Positions 14,036 through 21,212 of a stretch of 39,330 nt of DNA are shown piece after piece. Origin of the DNA: a virus; IMG/VR virus record IMGVR_UViG_3300027833_000106, positions 1-39,330 of that record, one strand, 5' to 3'. The translations under genes and the position numbers were made by a program. The notes below the pieces were generated by a model. The model searched no databases. It saw only the letters and a list, made by a program, of their open reading frames with translations, and was not told where the DNA came from. Positions within the stretch are counted from its first letter, which is position 1; every line of letters starts with the position of its first letter.

Positions 14036-14445
14036 ACGATGCCAGTCCCAGTGATTGGGATAGGGCACATAAAAAGAGTACTAACGAACACGGTACTATT
14101 TGGAAGCAGGCAATTAAACAGGCGGCTATTGAGGAAGCAAATCAATACAACATTCCCCCGTTTAAACTACCCGTTGATGCCCAAGCCCGTAAGAACATTC
14201 CGGTGTACTCAGGGTTCTTTGCTTACTTCCCACGGGCTATAGCAGCGGTAGCACAACTCTCCTTAGTCGGAGGTATACAACACGGCCAGACACGCGAAAC
14301 CCTACACTGGGATCGTCCCTTATCAGGTGATGAGTTAGACGCAATGATGCGGCACATGATTGATGGGGATTGGGAACAGGTAGCGTGGCGAGCAATGGCT
14401 CACTTAGAAAAACAATTAGAGAAGGAAGAAATAAATGACAACTAG
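14011..14445 (+). CDS. DUF5664-like (dATP/dGTP diphosphohydrolase N-terminal type) protein
   Basis: A 144-residue protein. The core RKNIPVYSGFFAYFPRAIAA, followed by VAQLSLVGGIQHGQ, LHWDRPLSGDELDAMMRHM and WRAMAHLEKQLE, follows the pattern of the phage DUF5664 family (R.D.P......P...A.VA.....G..KHG..NW......RHL.....D...HL). The family is linked by name to dATP/dGTP diphosphohydrolases, but activity in this short form is not shown. It sits between the exonuclease and the ribonucleotide reductase, fitting nucleotide metabolism. GGAGG (13999-14003) serves as the ribosome-binding site. Confidence 0.65.
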   Translation: MGTKYKTLNDASPSDWDRAHKKSTNEHGTIWKQAIKQAAIEEANQYNIPPFKLPVDAQARKNIPVYSGFFAYFPRAIAAVAQLSLVGGIQHGQTRETLHWDRPLSGDELDAMMRHMIDGDWEQVAWRAMAHLEKQLEKEEINDN

Positions 14446-16330
14446 TAAAATGGACGAGTACCAATCATTCATACACAAAAGCCGCTACGCACGATGGTTG
14501 GATGATAAGGGCCGTAGGGAAACATGGGAAGAAACAGTAAACCGTTACGTCAACTTTTGGGTTGAACGTGGGCAGATAGATCAAAAAACCAGTAGCAAAA
14601 TGTTTCATGCAATTTACAATATGGAAGTAATGCCTAGTATGAGATGCTTAATGACTGCTGGGGAAGCGTTGGACAAAGACAACGTAGCAGGATTTAACTG
14701 TAGTTATTTACACATCGACTCCCCTCGTAGCTTTGACGAACTGATGTATGTACTGATGTGTGGAACAGGGGTTGGGTTTAGTGTCGAGCGTAAGTTTGTT
14801 GAACAGTTACCTTGTGTAGCAGATAGCTTTCATCCGACACCTTCAACCATTGTGGTAGGTGATAGTAAGATTGGATGGGCCTCCGCTTTTCGAGAACTGA
14901 TTGCCATGCTATACGCAGGTAAGATACCGCAGTGGGATGTAAGTGGAGTCCGTCCGGCAGGGGCAAGGTTAAAAGTATTCGGTGGACGCGCTAGTGGCCC
15001 AGAGCCGTTGGTTGCGTTGTTTGAATTTGCGGTAAAACTCTTCCAAGGTGCAGAGGGTAGAACCTTGACTACACTAGAGTGTCACGACTTGTGTTGTAAG
15101 ATTGCAGAGGTAGTCGTTGTCGGTGGCGTTAGACGCTCCGCATTGATCTCTCTCAGTAACTTGACTGACAACCGTATGCGTAAGGCTAAGTCCGGCGCAT
15201 GGTTCTTAGAAGAGGGCCAACGAGGTCTTGCTAACAACTCAGTGTGTTACACCACCAAGCCAGACTTTGCTGACTTCCTAACAGAGATGCAATCCCTGCA
15301 TGAGAGTAAAGCAGGTGAGCGTGGTTTGTTTAGCCGCCCTGCCGCCCAGAACATTGCAGCACGTAATGAACGCAGAGATAGCAGTTATGACTTTGGTACG
15401 AACCCTTGCTCTGAAATTATCTTACGCAGTAACCAGTTCTGTAACCTGTCAGAGATCGTGGTACGGGCAGATGACACACTTAAAACCTTAACGGCTAAAG
15501 CAGAGATGGCCGCAATCATTGGTACACTTCAGGCTACCTTAACTGACTTCCGTTATTTACGCGCAATTTGGAAGAAGAATACGGAAGAAGAAGCCTTACT
15601 AGGTGTAAGCATGACTGGTATCATGGATCACTATCTACTAGGTAAAGGAAATTCACCTGACTTGGAGAAGTGGTTGAACAGTTTACGTGACGTTGCTGTA
15701 GAGACAAACAAACAGTGGGCCTCTAAATTAGGGATTGCCCAATCAGCCGCTATCACTGCGGTAAAACCATCAGGCACGGTATCGCAATTGGTAGACAGTG
15801 CCAGTGGTATCCACCCAAGGTTCTCTAGTCAGTATGTACGTACCGTCAGGTCAGATAAAAAAGACCCACTCGCTCGTTTCATGCAAGACCAAGGGTTCCC
15901 GTGTGAACAGAACCTAGCCTCACCAGAGGGTTTAGTGTTTAGCTTTCCAATCAAGGCTCCTCAAGGGTCAGTAACGGTCAAAGATGTAGGAGCGATGCAG
16001 CAGTTAGAACTGTGGAAAGCCTATCAGGATCATTGGTGTGAACATAAGCCTTCCATTACGGTGTACTACACAGATGACGAGTTCCTTGATGTGTGTTCGT
16101 GGATATGGAAGAACTTTGACATGTGTTCGGGCATTTCATTACTGCCTTACAGTGATCATGTGTACCCACAAGCCCCTTACACAGACGCATCGGACGAGGT
16201 ACTGGAAACACTACAAGCCCAGATGCCTAAAGATGTAGACTGGTCAGGGTTACAAGCCTACGAAAAAGAAGACAACACTATCGGTAGCCAAGAGTTAGCC
16301 TGTACGGGTGGGGCTTGCGAGATTGTCTAA
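14435..16330 (+). CDS. nrdJ: Class II (B12-dependent) ribonucleotide reductase
   Basis: A 631-residue monomeric adenosylcobalamin-dependent reductase. Compared with the Lactobacillus leichmannii enzyme, C89 (FNCSYL) and C336 form the redox pair, N323-P-C325-S-E327 holds the thiyl radical cysteine, and the C-terminal C623-x4-C628 is the shuttle pair. The spacing of 11 between C325 and C336 and of 5 at the C-terminus agrees with that enzyme. No separate small subunit gene is present, as expected. It makes deoxynucleotides for phage DNA and depends on host cobalamin. A strong terminator follows directly. Confidence 0.93.
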   Translation: MTTSKMDEYQSFIHKSRYARWLDDKGRRETWEETVNRYVNFWVERGQIDQKTSSKMFHAIYNMEVMPSMRCLMTAGEALDKDNVAGFNCSYLHIDSPRSFDELMYVLMCGTGVGFSVERKFVEQLPCVADSFHPTPSTIVVGDSKIGWASAFRELIAMLYAGKIPQWDVSGVRPAGARLKVFGGRASGPEPLVALFEFAVKLFQGAEGRTLTTLECHDLCCKIAEVVVVGGVRRSALISLSNLTDNRMRKAKSGAWFLEEGQRGLANNSVCYTTKPDFADFLTEMQSLHESKAGERGLFSRPAAQNIAARNERRDSSYDFGTNPCSEIILRSNQFCNLSEIVVRADDTLKTLTAKAEMAAIIGTLQATLTDFRYLRAIWKKNTEEEALLGVSMTGIMDHYLLGKGNSPDLEKWLNSLRDVAVETNKQWASKLGIAQSAAITAVKPSGTVSQLVDSASGIHPRFSSQYVRTVRSDKKDPLARFMQDQGFPCEQNLASPEGLVFSFPIKAPQGSVTVKDVGAMQQLELWKAYQDHWCEHKPSITVYYTDDEFLDVCSWIWKNFDMCSGISLLPYSDHVYPQAPYTDASDEVLETLQAQMPKDVDWSGLQAYEKEDNTIGSQELACTGGACEIV

Positions 16331-16335
16331 TAACG

Positions 16336-16359
16336 GTGGCCCTTCGGGGCCGCTTTTTT
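16336..16359 (+). terminator. Rho-independent terminator after RNR
   Basis: GTGGCCC (16336-16342), TTCG loop, GGGCCGC (16347-16353) and six T residues. It closes the replication operon just before the virion module. Confidence 0.9.
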
Positions 16360-16377
16360 AAATAAAGGATATCATTT

Positions 16378-16557
16378 ATGACTGAAAAAGCTAATAAGAA
16401 GCCAAAACCTATCACTCAAGATAACCAAGCACTGGTAGACCTACTATGTCTGTCGCAATTATTCAGTACATATTACACAAAATCAGGCAATACTGAAGTT
16501 GCACTCCAGAATTCCACACACATACTTGGTATTTTAAAACAAGTGTGCAAATCCTAA
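16378..16557 (+). CDS. 59-residue protein, unknown
   Basis: A small protein (MTEKANKKPKPITQDNQALV..., ending GILKQVCKS): a basic N-terminus and two likely helices. AAAGGA lies upstream at 16364-16369. It sits alone between the terminator and the putative late promoter, which overlaps its stop codon. Its function is unknown. Confidence 0.55.
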   Translation: MTEKANKKPKPITQDNQALVDLLCLSQLFSTYYTKSGNTEVALQNSTHILGILKQVCKS

Positions 16558-16567
16558 TGGCCCCCTT
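16554..16567 (+). promoter_or_regulatory. Putative phage RNA polymerase promoter, copy 2 (late)
   Basis: CTAATGGCCCCCTT, at the border between DNA metabolism and virion genes. Fifteen bases (16552-16566) are identical to 8461-8475. This is where a T7-like phage needs its main late promoter. Confidence 0.6.
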
Positions 16568-16582
16568 ATGTAGGAACAAAGG

Positions 16583-16768
16583 ATGAAACAAGTATTAAAT
16601 AAGCAATATAGCATTTCAAAGCCCCTTGTAGAGTATCTCAAGGGCCTTTTTCCAAACCAACTCCCTAATAACAGGGACATAACATTAAACGATGTCTCAT
16701 TTCTCCAAGGTCAGCAGTCCGTTATTGCTAAATTAGAGGAATTGTATGACCAAGAATTTGAGGAATAA
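16583..16768 (+). CDS. Small protein at the start of the virion operon
   Basis: A 61-residue acidic-tailed protein (MKQVLNKQYSISKPLVEYLK..., ending LEELYDQEFEE). It is mainly helical and not recognised. Marine T7-like phages commonly have one or two such small genes just before the gp7.3-like and portal genes. AAAGG precedes the ATG. A local GCCCCTTGTAGAG...CTCAAGGGC inverted repeat lies at 16621-16647, inside the gene. Confidence 0.6.
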   Translation: MKQVLNKQYSISKPLVEYLKGLFPNQLPNNRDITLNDVSFLQGQQSVIAKLEELYDQEFEE

Positions 16769-16773
16769 CTAGT

Positions 16774-16989
16774 ATGTGTATGAAACAAAAAGCCCCAAAA
16801 GTAATCGCCCCCGCTAAAGTAGCGGCCCCTGCTGCTGTGGATCAAGCTGATCTCCAGCTAACCGAAGCAGATACTGCCAGTTCTACTAAGAACAAGAAGC
16901 GTAAAGGTAAAGCTGGTATGACTGTAAGCCGTAAAGGTGTGCAATACGCTGGCGGTGGTTCAGGACTTAACATTCCGAATAAAGCATAA
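16774..16989 (+). CDS. gp7.3-like tail/host-range protein
   Basis: A 71-residue Ala/Lys-rich protein ending KAGMTVSRKGVQYAGGGSGL then NIPNKA. T7 gp7.3 has the same plan: low-complexity Lys/Ala, then a Lys/Arg-rich stretch and a terminal 'KSLSVARSSGGGINI'. T7 gp7.3 is a tail component needed for adsorption. Its position, directly before the portal, also agrees. Similarity is in composition and the C-terminal motif only. Confidence 0.65.
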   Translation: MCMKQKAPKVIAPAKVAAPAAVDQADLQLTEADTASSTKNKKRKGKAGMTVSRKGVQYAGGGSGLNIPNKA

Positions 16990-16999
16990 AAGGTGACGT

Positions 17000-18574
17000 A
17001 TGACTGAGGCAACTTCGGTAGCTAATCGCTATCAACAACTAGAAAGCAGTCGGAGTTCCTTTCTTTCCCGTGGACGAGAAGCGGCTAAGTTAACCATCCC
17101 GACACTACTCCCGCCTGACGGCCACAACGGTAGCACTGAGTACTACACTCCCTACCAAGGAGTAGGCGCACGAGGTGTTAATAACCTAGCATCTAAGCTA
17201 TTACTATCACTCCTTCCACCTAACACACCTTTCTTCCGCTTAATGATTGATGACTTTGATCTTGAAAAGATTAATGCCAGTGACAATCGAGGCATGATAG
17301 AAGAAGCGTTATCCCGTATTGAACGGGCTACGATGGGAGAGATTGAAGCAGGTGCTGTAAGAGTTCCCGTGTTTGAAGCCTTAAAAAGTTTAATCGTTAC
17401 AGGTAATGCACTTGTATATATGCCGAAGAAAGATGGCATGAAAGTATACCGGATGGATCGGTATGTTGTTACTCGTGACACTATGGGTAACGTATTAGAA
17501 ATTATCATTAAAGAAAGCGTAAGCCCTTTAATGCTATCCACGCAAATGAAACAAGAATTGGCTGACAAGATCGAAGATAGTGCGAAAAGCATCGACATGT
17601 ACACCAAGGTTTGCCGCAAGGATAAGAAGTGGGAAATTTATCAAGAAGTGGCCGGTGTAATCGTGCCAGAAAGCGAAGGGACTTTTCCCTTAGATAAATC
17701 CCCCTTCATCCCTTTGCGTTTCATTCGTGTCGATGGTGAAGATTACGGACGAGGTTTCGTTGAAGAATACTTCGGTGATCTTAAAAGTTTAGAAGCATTG
17801 ACCAAAGCAATCGTAGAAGGTTCTGCGGCATCAGCTAAAGTCCTGTTCATGGTACGCCCGAACAGTACTACTAAGGCACGAGTGTTAGCTGAGAGTCCTA
17901 ACGGAGCGATTGTGTCAGGTGATGCGAATGATGTATCTACACTCCAAGTTCAAAAAGGCGGTGACTTTAGAGTCGCTATGGAGACAGCTTCAGTTATCAC
18001 TGAACGTCTCTCGTATGCCTTCTTGCTCAACTCAGCCGCTACACGTAATGCGGAGCGAGTAACAGCAGAAGAAGTACGTTACATGGCTCAAGAATTAGAG
18101 TCAGCACTGGGTGGTGTCTACGCGATGCTATCTCAGGAGTTCCAACTCCCTCTCATTACCCTGCTCTTGCACCGTATGGAAGGAAGTGGTAAAATGCCCA
18201 AGATGCCAAAGGGGATGGTGAAGCCCACTATCGTTACTGGTATCGAAGCACTTGGAAGAGGACAAGACCTAAATAAACTGGCCATGTTCTTACAACACAT
18301 TCAACCACTAGGGCCAGAAGTTATCGGCTCACAACTCAACGTAAACGATTACATTGCACGACTCGGCGCTTCCCTTGGCATTGACATGGGAGGTCTGATA
18401 AAATCTCAAGAGCAGTTACAGCAAGAAGCTGAAGCCGCACAAGCACAGCAACAAGAGATGATGGCACAACAGCAGATGGGTGACATGGCTACTAAGAGCG
18501 CACCACAGATGCTTCAAGGTGCTATAGATAATCCAGAGATGGTTCAAGCAATGGCAGAACAAATGCAAGAATAA
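17000..18574 (+). CDS. Portal (head-tail connector) protein, T7 gp8-like
   Basis: A 524-residue protein with the T7 portal signature at its start (ANRYQQLESSRSSFLSRGRE, then TPYQGVGARGVNNLASKLLL and SLLPPNTPFFRL). The middle carries NAERVTAEEVRYMAQELESA, also typical. The C-terminus is Gln-rich (QQEAEAAQAQQQEMMAQQQM). It forms the dodecameric ring through which DNA is packaged and ejected. T7 gp8 is 536 residues. GGTGACGT precedes the ATG. Confidence 0.95.
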   Translation: MTEATSVANRYQQLESSRSSFLSRGREAAKLTIPTLLPPDGHNGSTEYYTPYQGVGARGVNNLASKLLLSLLPPNTPFFRLMIDDFDLEKINASDNRGMIEEALSRIERATMGEIEAGAVRVPVFEALKSLIVTGNALVYMPKKDGMKVYRMDRYVVTRDTMGNVLEIIIKESVSPLMLSTQMKQELADKIEDSAKSIDMYTKVCRKDKKWEIYQEVAGVIVPESEGTFPLDKSPFIPLRFIRVDGEDYGRGFVEEYFGDLKSLEALTKAIVEGSAASAKVLFMVRPNSTTKARVLAESPNGAIVSGDANDVSTLQVQKGGDFRVAMETASVITERLSYAFLLNSAATRNAERVTAEEVRYMAQELESALGGVYAMLSQEFQLPLITLLLHRMEGSGKMPKMPKGMVKPTIVTGIEALGRGQDLNKLAMFLQHIQPLGPEVIGSQLNVNDYIARLGASLGIDMGGLIKSQEQLQQEAEAAQAQQQEMMAQQQMGDMATKSAPQMLQGAIDNPEMVQAMAEQMQE

Positions 18575-18592
18575 CTAGCTGTAGGAGGCTAT

Positions 18593-19381
18593 ATGAGTAC
18601 AGAAGCTACAAACGCTTATGAAGAACAAACTGAAAGTCAAGACCACATCGACAAGATGTTGGCAAAAGCAGATGGCCTAGCGAACGCTGGGCAAGAGCGA
18701 CCTGAATGGTTGCCAGAGAAGTTTAGCAGTGCCGAAGAGATGGCACTATCGTACCGTGAATTAGAACGGAAACTTTCTTCTGGTGACACCCCTAATAATC
18801 CCGACAAGGATCAGGCCCAAGAGGGGGTTGAAGAACCCGCCCCCGTAAGTGAAGAAGTGTCGGAAGTGTCGGATTACTTAGAAGGACAGGGTGTTGATTT
18901 TGATTCAATGCAAAATACTTATGCAGAGACAGGAGAAATCACCGAAGAGAATTATGCTGACCTTGAGAAAGCAGGACTCCCCAAGAGCCTTGTTGATCAG
19001 TGGATAGCAGGTCAAGAAGCAGTAGCCAATGCGAGTGTAAACTCAATCATGGACACTGTGGGAGGCAGAGATGCATATAACGATATGACATCTTGGGCTT
19101 CAGATAACCTATCAGAGATGGAGATCGCTACGTTCAACAAGGCGATTGACTCTGGTGATAGAGACTTACAGATCATGGCGATAGAAGGTATCCAAAACAA
19201 GTATCAGGCTGTAGAAGGACGACAACCTAACCTTATGCAAGGTCAGGCCGCACCTCAAACAGGCGGTGGTTTTGCATCAGTGGCTGAACTCACTGCGGCA
19301 ATGTCCGACCCTCGATACAGTAAAGATACTGCATACCGCCAAGACGTTGCTTCTCGCCTAGCGAAGAGTAACATCTTATAG
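18593..19381 (+). CDS. Capsid assembly scaffolding protein, T7 gp9-like
   Basis: A 262-residue acidic, helix-rich protein lying between portal and capsid genes. The N-terminal part has the family-typical PEWLPEKFSSAEEMALSYRE segment. The C-terminal part ends in a helix with SDPRYSKDTAYRQDVASRLA. It directs procapsid assembly and is not part of the mature virion. GTAGGAGG precedes the ATG. A terminator follows directly. Confidence 0.9.
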   Translation: MSTEATNAYEEQTESQDHIDKMLAKADGLANAGQERPEWLPEKFSSAEEMALSYRELERKLSSGDTPNNPDKDQAQEGVEEPAPVSEEVSEVSDYLEGQGVDFDSMQNTYAETGEITEENYADLEKAGLPKSLVDQWIAGQEAVANASVNSIMDTVGGRDAYNDMTSWASDNLSEMEIATFNKAIDSGDRDLQIMAIEGIQNKYQAVEGRQPNLMQGQAAPQTGGGFASVAELTAAMSDPRYSKDTAYRQDVASRLAKSNIL

Positions 19382-19395
19382 TCTCCTAACCTTCA

Positions 19396-19418
19396 GCCCT
19401 CCTCGTGAGGGCTTTTTT
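19396..19418 (+). terminator. Rho-independent terminator before capsid gene
   Basis: GCCCTC (19396-19401), loop CTCGT, GAGGGC (19407-19412), six T residues. It separates scaffold from capsid and may set their different expression levels. Confidence 0.85.
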
Positions 19419-19560
19419 ATAACTATCGAAAAGTACGACTACTAACTAATTACCTTTTACCCTCTACGGAGGACAATTTGAGAGAACGGGAACGTGGTTA
19501 ACGCTGATTAGAGAGTAACAACTTTAATTAACTTAACTATATAACCAAAGGTAAAATACA
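19419..19560 (+). promoter_or_regulatory. Capsid gene leader, no clear promoter
   Basis: A 142-base AT-rich leader. No copy of the GGCCCCC promoter motif is visible, though a terminator stands just upstream. It has GGAGGAC at 19469-19475, not followed by a usable frame, and AAAGG about 11 bases before the capsid ATG. A divergent phage promoter or an RNA processing site is expected here, but I cannot point to one. Confidence 0.35.
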
Positions 19561-20577
19561 ATGGCATTTCCATTAGATCAAACTGTCTCACGTTTGGGAC
19601 AACAAAACGCAACAGGTGACGCACGAGCGTTATTCCTGAAGCTATATGCTGGTGAAGTACTGACCGCTTTTGAAGAGAAAAACATCTTCATGGGTCTGCA
19701 CCGCACCCGTACAATCAGCAACGGTAAGAGCGCACAGTTCCCCCTAACAGGTACTGCGACTGCTGGCTACCACACTGCTGGTCAACTTATTGAAGGCACT
19801 AACATCAAGGCTGGAGAGCGTACTGTAACTGTAGATGACCTACTGTTGTCTGCTCAGTTCATCTCTAATGTTGATGAAGCAATGAACCACTACGATGTTC
19901 GTTCTATCTACTCCAAGGAAGCTGGTAACGCACTAGCTAACACTTGTGACAAGAACGTAGCACGAGTAATTGCTAAAGCTGCTGGTATCAACAACGCTTC
20001 CGAAGCTGCTACAGCTTTCGGTGCATCTTTCGATGATGAAGTCTACACTGACAATGTTACCATTGGCGCTGCCGCTGGCGATGCTGTTGTAGGCGGTAAG
20101 ATTGCAACTGCTATCTACGCTGCTCTTGAAGAGTTCGATAAGAAAGATGTAACTGGTGAGAAGGTATGTGTACTTCCACCTCAACAGTACTACGCTCTCT
20201 TTGGTGCAGATTCAAGTGTTAACAATCTCGCATACATGAACAGAGACGTTGGCGGTTCTGGTAGCCTTTCTACAGGCGCTGCGCCAATGATCGGTGGTGT
20301 TAAGATTCTGATGTCTAACCACATCCCTACCACTGACGAGTCAGGTACTGCTAACCCACCTTCAGGCACTACCAACACTGGTGCTTACAACGCTGACTAC
20401 TCAGCACTCCGTGGTCTAATCTTCACTCAAGATGCTGCTGCAACTGTTAAGTTGCTTGATCTTGGTGTTGAGTCTGAATATCAGATCGACCGTCAAGGTA
20501 CTCTGATGGTTTCTAAGTACGCAATGGGACACAATGTACTACGTCCTGCTTGTGCTATTCAGTTACTGTCTGCATAA
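19561..20577 (+). CDS. Major capsid protein, T7 gp10A-like
   Basis: A 338-residue protein with the HK97-fold podovirus capsid pattern: DARALFLKLYAGEVLTAFEE, then GKSAQFPLTGTATAGYHTAG and GERTVTVDDLLLSAQFISNV. The C-terminal part has VESEYQIDRQGTLMVSKYAM and GHNVLRPACAIQL. T7 gp10A is 345 residues. The codon use is more even and G/C-richer than in the early genes, as expected for a very highly expressed gene. It is flanked by terminators on both sides, and there is no sign of a frameshifted gp10B. Confidence 0.97.
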   Translation: MAFPLDQTVSRLGQQNATGDARALFLKLYAGEVLTAFEEKNIFMGLHRTRTISNGKSAQFPLTGTATAGYHTAGQLIEGTNIKAGERTVTVDDLLLSAQFISNVDEAMNHYDVRSIYSKEAGNALANTCDKNVARVIAKAAGINNASEAATAFGASFDDEVYTDNVTIGAAAGDAVVGGKIATAIYAALEEFDKKDVTGEKVCVLPPQQYYALFGADSSVNNLAYMNRDVGGSGSLSTGAAPMIGGVKILMSNHIPTTDESGTANPPSGTTNTGAYNADYSALRGLIFTQDAAATVKLLDLGVESEYQIDRQGTLMVSKYAMGHNVLRPACAIQLLSA

Positions 20578-20585
20578 CCACTCTA

Positions 20586-20614
20586 GGGGGGAACTTCGGT
20601 TCCCTCCTTTTTTT
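20586..20614 (+). terminator. Rho-independent terminator after capsid gene
   Basis: GGGGGGAAC (20586-20594), TTCG loop, GTTCCCTCC (20599-20607) with one G-T pair, then seven T residues. It is equivalent in place to the T7 terminator after gene 10. Confidence 0.92.
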
Positions 20615-20628
20615 CATTTGGAGATAAC

Positions 20629-21210
20629 ATGACCCCTTTAACCGAACTAGAAGCTGTTAACATTATGCTATCAGCAATAGGCGAAACGCCTGTTAACTCG
20701 CTTACATCAGGCTTAGTGGAAGCTGAACTAGCGGAAACCATCCTTGGACAAGTAAGCAGAACAGTGCAGACAATGGGGTGGAGTTTTAATAAAGACACAG
20801 GAGTAATCCTGTCAGCAGATACTAACGGTGAGATAAACTTACCTAATAACGTATTAAGTGCAGACAGCCTTTACGAAAGTAACGGCACTAACCTCGTACA
20901 ACGAGGCACAAAGATGTGGGATCGAAAGAACATGACGTTTACTCTGAACAAGTCAGTAAAAGCCGACCTTGTTTATGAACTTATCTTTACTGATGTTCCT
21001 CCCCTTGCTAGGGCCTACATAACTGTAAGAGCCGCTAGGATATTCCAAGATCGTGTTGTAGGCGCAGACAGCCTCCACGGTTTTCAAAAACGTGATGAAG
21101 ATGAAGCACTAATTGCACTAAAGCAAACTGAAAGCGAAACCCAAGATCACAACTTATTTAACAATTACGATGTCTTTAGAGTTATAGACAGAGGTATTAA
21201 CGGAGCGTAA
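20629..21210 (+). CDS. Tail tubular protein A, T7 gp11-like
   Basis: A 193-residue protein. The start LTELEAVNIMLSAIGETPVN, the middle EAELAETILGQVSRTVQTMG followed by WSFN, and later ARAYITVRAARIFQDRVVG are the standard motifs of the T7-like tail gatekeeper. It attaches the nozzle to the portal ring. T7 gp11 is 196 residues. TTGGAG precedes the ATG. The next gene starts 3 bases after its stop. Confidence 0.95.
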   Translation: MTPLTELEAVNIMLSAIGETPVNSLTSGLVEAELAETILGQVSRTVQTMGWSFNKDTGVILSADTNGEINLPNNVLSADSLYESNGTNLVQRGTKMWDRKNMTFTLNKSVKADLVYELIFTDVPPLARAYITVRAARIFQDRVVGADSLHGFQKRDEDEALIALKQTESETQDHNLFNNYDVFRVIDRGINGA

Positions 21211-21212
21211 CA

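Noticed and set aside
14011-14445. Evidence for a 2-aminoadenine (Z) genome from the dGTP hydrolase-like gene
   Set aside because: No PurZ, DatZ or DpoZ-type gene is visible, and short DUF5664 proteins occur in many phages with normal bases.
16621-16647. Inverted repeat GCCCCTTG...CAAGGGC followed by T residues as a terminator
   Set aside because: It lies inside the coding sequence at 16583-16768 right after the late promoter, where a terminator would shut off the virion genes. It may be a weak attenuator at most.
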